A stretch of DNA of 64,000 nt, taken from assembly GCA_007570785.1 (NCBI GenBank), contig ML662449.1, positions 13,709,996 to 13,773,995 of the forward strand, written 5' to 3'. Numbering within the stretch: the stretch's first letter is position 1; every line of letters starts with the position of its first letter. This document shows positions 57,366 to 64,000 of the stretch, piece after piece. Position numbers and translations under genes: made by a program. Source of the stretch: Antilocapra americana (taxonomy: Eukaryota; Chordata; Mammalia; Artiodactyla; Antilocapridae). Under the pieces are notes generated by a model. It worked only from the letters and a program-made list of their open reading frames with translations, was not told the origin of the DNA and made no database searches.

Positions 57366-57558
57366 TAACCTCAGTCGTGTCCGACTCTTTGCGACCCCGT
57401 AGACTGTAGCCTACCACGCCCCTCCGTCCATGGGATTCTCCAGGCAAGAACACTGGAGTGGGTTGCCATTTCCTTCTCCAGGGGATCTTCCCCACCCAGG
57501 GATCAAACCCGGGTCTCCCGCATTGTAGGGAGACGCTTTACCCTCTGAGCCATCGGGG
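57366..57558 (-). mobile_element. Bov-tA SINE with unusually intact CpGs
   Basis: Antisense: CAGTCGTGTCCGACTCTTTG, ACCCCGTAGACTGTAGCC, GGATCAAACCCGGGTCTCCC, GAGCCATCGGGGAC. About ten CpG dinucleotides persist in 193 bases. Confidence 0.95.
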
Positions 57559-58777
57559 ACACAAAATGTTCACGATGCGATTTCTTCTTGTTATAATTCT
57601 TGAACGTTTCTATGAATCTTAGTTTCTCCTCTTCGCTATCGATCTTTCCCCCTCTGGTAGGAGTTATAGATGAGTTTCGGAGGGCTAGCATATAAAAAGA
57701 GTGGCTATGGGCAAAGGAGAGGATGAAATAACCTAAGAAGAGTGTGAGGGCAGGGGCACTTAACCTTGTTAAAGAAGCAGGAGACCCTTTTGAGAAGGAT
57801 GATGAAAGGTATAGATATTTTACCGAGGAGAAATAGGTCCTATCGTAAGACAAAAATTTGCTTTCCATTTTAGGTGGTCCACAGACCTCTGGTGTAGACG
57901 AAGAAGACAAAGAATGAACTTTGGGGGGAATCTCAATATTTGAGGAAGAAGTAAAGTGGGAAGGAGACAGGAGGGGATGGTCAGAGACGTAAGAGCACCC
58001 TACAAGCAATGGGTCAATTGAGAAAAAGAGGGAAACTAACATATGAAAATAAAACAAGCAAGATGAGTCCTGGAAAGAATTAGAGCGCATTCTTAATCTT
58101 ACTAAAGATAGAGAGCAGGATGTGTGGACAAAATAGCTTGAAAGAGGTTACCATCTAGGGAAGGATTCTTTAAGGTCAGGAAGGAGGGCAGTGATGGGTG
58201 AGAGTTGAGCTGAGCTCATCTGTAGCCATGGGGAGGCAAGCGAAAGGAGAGAGAGACTGAAGAATCAGCATAGATTGGGAGACATAGAAGGCTTGAATAC
58301 GGTATCTAATTCCATTTCCATTTGCAATAAAGAAAGTGATCTAATAATCTACAAGAACACAGTATACATTTTACAGAAAAGGGCATAGATATCACTTATT
58401 TTGCTATAGTCTTAATTTTAAAATATGAAAGATAACCATAATAATTATATTGATTCTGATTTTGTGTACATCTTAAAGTTCTCTCATGTCCTTCCTGAGT
58501 GGCTTACTAAGTCACTGTAACCTACATCTATTATGATCTCATATAGTGATATATTCTGCATCATTAACAGACTCTAAGTGTATGGATTTTTTAATGGCTA
58601 ATTTATAGAAATGGTCATAACCTATTTTAATCTGTGGTGTCCTTCAGGAACAACCCACATGATAATCAGGAGGGGTCTGTATCCTATTTTTTATTATTAT
58701 TCTTCAGAAGTTCTCAGACTTTCTCCTGTGGTTATTCTGGTTTCTTTTAATACTCTTTCCCTTCCTAAAAAGGAAGA
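57559..58777. other. Sequence upstream of EHBP1, nothing recognised
   Basis: Long frames here (for example minus 57503-58090) run into the SINE and have no family resemblance. No repeat named. Confidence 0.35.
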
Positions 58778-58860
58778 GGGGACTTCCCTGGTGGTCCAGT
58801 GGTTAAGACTCCATGCTGCCAGTGCAAGGGGCACAGGTTTGATCCAGAAGAAAAAAAAAA
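58778..58860 (+). mobile_element. CHR-2-type SINE, truncated
   Basis: GGGGACTTCCCTGGTGGTCC head, GGGCACAGGTTTGATCCAG box B, then an A-run. The downstream body is missing. Confidence 0.85.
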
Positions 58861-60101
58861 TGCACACACACTATTTTTTTAAAAAGAAGGAGAAGGAGTG
58901 TGTAGGACCCTAAGGAATCTTTCTCAAGTTGTGGAAAATTTCAAGAAACTAAGAAAGATTTTCTTAAATGACAGCTCTTCTTTTTAGGGGAAGTATTTCT
59001 CTTGGATATAAACTCTTCTTTTTCATCCTAGCTGCAAAAGTAGCTAAGAAGAGCCCAAGTTTAGAAATGGAGGAATTAAAGACATACCTTAAAACTATTG
59101 CTATGCTCAAGTTCACAGGCTCCTAGAGACCCCACACAGCAGCTACTTCTTCCCTCATGACTTTTTTTTTAAATAACCTGTCTGCTAATTAATTGGAGAA
59201 CCTTAAATATAGAATATTTTAAGATCTTTCTATCCACTCAGCTGATATGGAATACCAACTGAGTATTGATCACATGAAATGTTATTAATGGCACATAAAA
59301 GGTACAGTCCTTGCTCTCAATGAATTTTCAGAAACAGATGTTCAATATACATGCAGGAAATTAACACAAATCACTTCACCTCTCTGAGTCCCAGTTTCTT
59401 ATTCTGTCAAACAAATAATCACACTTCCTTTCTGGTATGTTGAAAAGATGGAAGATAAGTATGTAAAGTGCCGACACACAGTAAACAGTCAATAAATAGC
59501 AATTAATAATGTACATCATTGTGTTTGTTAGCAAACAGAGTCAAAAATACTACACAATAAACATTAAAAATAGACCTTCAAGAATAACTTGGGCAATACT
59601 TAGTTGTTACCAAACATCGCTACCCCAAGGAATAGCAAATCTCAAAATAAACTACTTTCAACATTATTTGTCTTCCATTAAACTCAGTGGTTACCTAGAG
59701 TGGAACACCAATAACCTATGTATACTCAGAATTTTTTAGTAATTACTAATAATTCACTTATCCCCAATCCCCATGACCACCTTCCATGCCATATATGATC
59801 TGAGATCTTTTGGCATTCTAGAAATTACCTTTTTCTTAAGGTTCCCGTTTCTCCTACCTACCAGTATGTACGAGTAAGTACATCCTACTGACTCTCCCCC
59901 CTTACAAACTGTATTTCTGCCCCTTTCTAAAACCCCGTTTACTCAGGCCTTGATTTATCATCTCCTTCCATCCCAGCCTTAATCTGCATACAGCTGTGGA
60001 TGTAATTGTCCTGTTCATTTGACCCAGGTGTTGACTGCAAATTGTTACAGCTGTTTTGCTTAAAAGGTTTAACATTTAAAATAATTTTCTATATTTCCTT
60101 T
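58861..60101. other. Intergenic sequence with an antisense MIR-like stretch
   Basis: A MIR-like reverse complement lies at about 59365-59500 (CTTCACCTCTCTGAGTCCCA, GTAAAGTGCCGACACACAGT). An ancient repeat-like stretch lies near 59270-59335. Otherwise nothing firm. Confidence 0.5.
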
Positions 60102-60158
60102 AAATATCACCAAACTAAAAAAGAAAAATAAAAATAAATAAATAAATATCACCAAACT
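60102..60158 (+). repeat. Poly(A)-only retroposition scar with 15-bp duplication
   Basis: AAATATCACCAAACT stands at 60102-60116 and again at 60144-60158. Between them are only 27 A-rich bases (AAAAAAGAAAAATAAAAATA then AATAAAT). Confidence 0.85.
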
Positions 60159-60755
60159 TACAGTGAAAATAGAATATTAAAAAAATGGAAAATGCCACCC
60201 CAAAATTTCAAATCCTCTGTGCCATGACAGTTTTGAAATGACAGAAATTAATTTCATTGAAGCAGCTTTGCCAGTTAACCCCCTAAATGGAGATTCAAGT
60301 CTATGAAGTGCAACCATAGGCTTGAATTATTATCATCCCTGGTAATAAAATTCTTATCCTTGGGTTTTACAGTTTTTGCAGTAAAAAATTGTCAGAGGTA
60401 TTACTGCAGGATTTAACTACTAATAGAACTTATCTATGCCTTAGTCATAGTAATAAGATTTACCTGCAACAATAGCACTGCACTGCAGATTGTGTTTTCC
60501 AATTACCATAGCAGCTATACAATACACAGCAATATTACTGCATTTTTAACTGCTAATGAAATTACTATGTCTTTTATGCCCATAACAAACAAACTTCTCC
60601 TGACAATCCTACAGCAGTATTTATATCCTTAAAAAGCTCACTGTGGCAGGCTAATACTTTTGAAATATTAACTGAGGTTTTGTAGTAGTTATTTTTCCAA
60701 GTATTCTTTTTATCCTGTGTGGCCTTTATCCTCCTGTACCCCACCCAAAGACACC
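60159..60755. other. Non-repetitive AT-rich block, possible conserved element
   Basis: The block is free of any repeat signature, unlike most of the window, and contains short motif-like words (CTGCAGGATTT, CCATAGCAGCTATAC, AATTACTATG). Function is speculative. Confidence 0.25.
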
Positions 60756-60761
60756 TTCAGC

Positions 60762-60976
60762 ATCATGTTAATGTTAGTCACTCAGTTGTGTCCAACTGTT
60801 GTGACCCCATGGACTGTAGCCTGCCAGGTTCCTCTGTCCTTGGGATTCTCCAGGCTAGAATACTTGAGTGGGTAGCCATTCCCTTCTCCAAGGGGATCTT
60901 CCTGACTCAGGGATCAAACCTGGATCTCCCACATTGCAGGCAGATTCTTTACCATCTGAGCCACCAGGGAAGCCCC
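60762..60976 (-). mobile_element. Bov-tA SINE
   Basis: Antisense: GTTAGTCACTCAGTTGTGTC, GGGATCAAACCTGGATCTCC, GAGCCACCAGGGAAGCCCC. Confidence 0.94.
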
Positions 60977-61121
60977 ATATCCACCCTCAGATAGAGTGGG
61001 TTTTGCTTACTGTTTCAGGAAAGTGGTATAACAGAATGTAAAGAGACGGAATTTCTCCTTGTTTTTGAGTTTCGGAACCCAAGCCCTTTAGGAGATAATG
61101 AAATATATCCAGTTAGAGACC

Positions 61122-61434
61122 TGTACTGTCCAATATGATAACCTCTAGCCACATGTGACTACTGACATTTTAAATGTGGCTAGTTGAAATTGAGATGTGC
61201 TGTAAGTATAAAATACACACCAATTTCAAAGACTTAGTATGTACAAATGAAGAAGATATATCTTATTTAAAAGTTTTCTATTGACTGCTTATTGAAATGA
61301 TAAATTTTAAATGTATTGGATAAAAATAGACATTAAAAATTAATTTCATTCATTACTTTACTCTTTTAATGTGGCTACTGGAAAAATTTTAATTATACAT
61401 GTGGCTTGCCTTATTTTCCTATTGGATAGTGCTG
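61122..61434. mobile_element. hAT-type MITE, both ends present
   Basis: It starts CTGTACTGTCCAATATGATA and ends CTATTGGATAGTGCTG, imperfect inverted ends. The body has CTAGCCACATGTGACTACTG, TGAGATGTGCTGTAAGTATA and TTTTAATGTGGCTACTGGAA. Confidence 0.75.
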
Positions 61435-61764
61435 CTATATACAATAGTATAACTTCCTTTCCCAGAGATAAGAAATGGATTTCCTGTACTGGAATGGGAT
61501 TAAGAAGCTGGCTGGAAAGTAATGAGAGGCTACATGCTGGTGGGTCCCAGAGAGCAGGACTCACTGCTCTCTTCTCACTCTATTCTGGCAGAAGCCTTTG
61601 GCAGGATCTATCTGTGGGAACTGAGAGCCAAGAGAGATAATTCCCATTCATTTTATTTGTTAGAGCCCAGGGAGGTGGCAAGACCCTAAGATAGGAAAAG
61701 GCTGGGTTGTGTGTCCAGTCCAGCCAAGACCAGTTCAATAGCATTTTTCATGCTGAATGAAATG

Positions 61765-61927
61765 TTCTATACATGGCTGTCCAATACAGTAACTTCTAGC
61801 CACTAGGGCTATTGAGGACACCACTAGGGCTCAAAAATGTGGCTAGCATAACCAAGGAGCTAAAGTTTTATTGAGTTTTAATTAATTAAGATTTCAACAG
61901 CTGCATGTGACTGGTAGCTACCATAAT
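61765..61927. mobile_element. hAT-type MITE, related to the one at 61122
   Basis: GGCTGTCCAATACAGTAACT at the left and GGTAGCTACCATAATGGACA at the right form inverted ends. An internal ACTAGGGCT unit is repeated (61801-61809 and 61822-61830). Confidence 0.65.
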
Positions 61928-62802
61928 GGACAGTGAAATCTTGCATAGTACCATGGAGGTTTTGGAAGCCCAACATGATGAGCCCCAGATACCCAAAAGG
62001 GTACAGAGACAGCAGAATCAGCAGACCTAAAGGAACCTTGCTGATAGGCCAAGATCAATCCAGCAGCAATCTGTGGGGCCAGCAGCCATTGAGGAAAGAT
62101 ACAGACTGGAAATCTTAGGGGAGCCAGCATGGCAGAGGAGGAGCAAAGATCAAATGTTTCATCCTCTTTCTCTGACATGCTAATCCTATGGAAGTCTCCT
62201 CAGTTTAGATGCAAACCTTGCCAAATTGACTATGATTAAGTGTCTGCCACCCCTCGTGAAATCAGAGCTTGAACTAGAAATTGGCTTGAGTTATGGAAAA
62301 ATGAAATTATATTTCTTGAAAACCTGAATTTTGTAAAACTTGAGGTCTGTACCTGCTATATAACTGAAAGTAATAATTATAACAGAATGCTTAGAAACCT
62401 ATGTTTATCTTCTTAAAATGAAGCTCTTCTTTTCTCTATCATTAAAGGACCCAAGTTCTTTGGTGGACATGAAAGCTGCATCAGAAAACCATTTTTCAAC
62501 TAAAAACAGAATATCCTTTTGTGAAATTGTTTCTGTTCCAATTACCCATGAATGAATCCTTGCAGTTAGCCATAATGAACCTTTGCACATTGAACCTGAG
62601 ATAGCACTAAACTCCAGGACCTCAATTATGCTTTAAACACCCAATTTTGTCTAGTTCCACAATCTCTAGGAAAGGCCAACCTGGGCCTAGTTGGAGGAGA
62701 CACAGGAGCATCCTTGGCTGCCTTGAAACTCAAATAGAGACAGAAACAAGTCTACAGATACCATCCACTGGTAATTCAGTACACCTGACTCCTGCTATTT
62801 AT
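61928..62802. other. Intergenic sequence, nothing recognised
   Basis: No gene, and no repeat I can name. Confidence 0.35.
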
Positions 62803-63017
62803 GCATGCATGCATGCTAAATTATTTCAGTCCTGTCTGACTCTTTGCAACCCCAGGGATTGTAGCCCACCAGGCTCCTCTGTCTATGAAATTCTCCAGGC
62901 AAGAATACTGGAGGGGGTTGCCATGTCCTCCTCCAGGGAATCTTCCCAGCTCAGGGATCAAATCCACATCTTCTGCCACTCCTGCATTGCAAAAGGACTC
63001 TTTACCACTGAGCCACC
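62803..63017 (-). mobile_element. Bov-tA SINE with (TGCA)n tail
   Basis: TGCATGCATGCATGCTAAAT tail, TTCAGTCCTGTCTGACTCTT, CTCAGGGATCAAATCCACAT, GAGCCACC end. Confidence 0.9.
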
Positions 63018-64000
63018 TCTGTTGTACAAAGTAACATATGAATGATTAGAAGGCTCAGAAATCTTCAAAATGTGGATACCCAAAATGTTATCAACAAAGA
63101 CATCAATCAGCTAGAATGGATGACAGCCATGAACCACTGGTCCAGCTCTCTTATTGAGGACCAACTAAACATCAGTTCTTGACTCTAGCATACCTTTGTG
63201 GGTCTGTACCATCCTCTGAGTGTGACCTTTCACATTACTCAAGATAAGTTAATGTTGGTAAAATCTCAGCCCAGAAATGGTGTATATGCCAAGATAAATG
63301 CAGTTATCAGAATTTTTACATTTTGCCAGTAAGTTAACCATTACTGGGATTATTGCCAAAAAAAAGTTTGAGCTGAAATTAGGTGGGCTCGAGCCCTTTC
63401 TGAGAAAATGTTTGCTAAATTTAATAAATTTACGTCCTATAAAATCAGTAGGGATTCTTGGCCAAGGTTTGTCATTTCCCATTAAATGTTAAGAGCCTTT
63501 GATGACTTACAAAGAGTAGACTGATCTCTGCTTCTTTTTTTCTGTGTTTTCAATAATTGGAATAAATTGCAAGTAACCAGATATAACACGATACCAGTGT
63601 TTTCTTCTGAATAATTCCTGAATGACTATATTTAGTATGAACAAGATAATGTAATTAACATCTGAAAAAATGAGGCTAGACAGGAAAGGCAAAGAAAAAC
63701 AAGTAGGAATTCACAGTCTTGGAGGGCACTGAATATCCACCATGTGGTGTTGAATCAAAGCATCTCCATTTCAAACAGTGCAAAACACAGCAAGCTTAAA
63801 TCAGGCAGAACCTCACTTACCAGCGCACTGGACATGAGCCAAGGGAAACTAGCCCTGTTGCAGAAGCTTGCCCCAGATGAGTAGAGCTGGAAAACAAACC
63901 CAACACTCAGAGGGTAGAATTAACTCATGCATAGTTTGGGCAATCTGCTAGGCAGGGCAAAATGGAGAAAAGTTCCAGGACAAGGGAAGTAACATGAAAG
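63018..64000. other. Intergenic right end, nothing recognised
   Basis: AT-rich to neutral sequence without a coding, splice or repeat signature I can support. An old LTR- or DNA-element origin cannot be excluded. Confidence 0.3.

Noticed and set aside
57503..58090. A 195-codon minus-strand frame
   Set aside because: It begins in unique sequence and ends inside an antisense Bov-tA, has no family resemblance and no splice or promoter context.
1..64000. CRISPR array, prophage, operon or other microbial system
   Set aside because: Spliced EHBP1 exons and ruminant SINE/LINE content show this is a mammalian chromosome; the repeats are retroposons.

Overview
This is a mammalian, more precisely pecoran ruminant (bovid-type), genomic window. 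The evidence is the dense load of ruminant-specific retroposons (Bov-tA tRNA-derived SINEs, Bov-A2 dimers, BovB LINE tails, CHR-2-type SINEs), large introns with GT-AG splice sites, and a CpG-island promoter. The exact species cannot be fixed from the sequence alone.

The backbone is the 5' part of one protein-coding gene on the minus strand, recognised as EHBP1 (EH domain-binding protein 1). Four coding exons can be placed to the base: 55160-55263 (start codon, residues 1-34 plus two bases of codon 35), 22959-23016 (residues 35-54), 14061-14156 (55-86) and 8529-8582 (87-104). They join in frame with canonical splice sites and encode the first 104 residues, most of the N-terminal C2 domain. 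The introns are about 32.1, 8.8 and 5.5 kb, and a fourth runs off the left edge. A CpG island at about 55960-56900, with several CCAAT boxes facing the minus strand, is the likely promoter and holds a probable non-coding first exon.

The left edge (1-1679, plus strand) holds a second gene-like feature: an intronless copy of SAMD8 (sphingomyelin synthase-related protein, SMSr). It has an uninterrupted reading frame for the whole catalytic domain, a 3'UTR, an AATAAA signal and a poly(A) tract. It is a processed retrocopy inside an EHBP1 intron, in antisense orientation to EHBP1, and its 5' end lies outside the window.

Nearly everything else is intronic or upstream repeat DNA. A young 5'-truncated L1 (5565-7696) carries intact ORF2 endonuclease and partial reverse transcriptase, is bounded by a perfect 14-bp target-site duplication and is broken by a 400-N assembly gap. 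An old L1 spans 33.9-37.8 kb and is pierced by several SINEs; old L1 3' ends follow to 40.6 kb. Decayed BovB copies lie at 14.7-17.4, 25.3-27.2 and 42.9-44.0 kb. L2-clade LINE fossils lie at 15.4-17.7 (antisense), 48.2-49.6 and 53.3-54.0 kb. MIR, hAT and mariner relics are scattered throughout. To the right of the CpG island (57.1-64 kb) I see only intergenic sequence and repeats.

I found no RNA gene, CRISPR array or novel multigene system. The most notable items are the intact SAMD8 retrocopy, a poly(A)-only retroposition scar with a 15-bp duplication, a recurring double-headed Bov-tA variant, and a gap that is too small for the L1 it interrupts.
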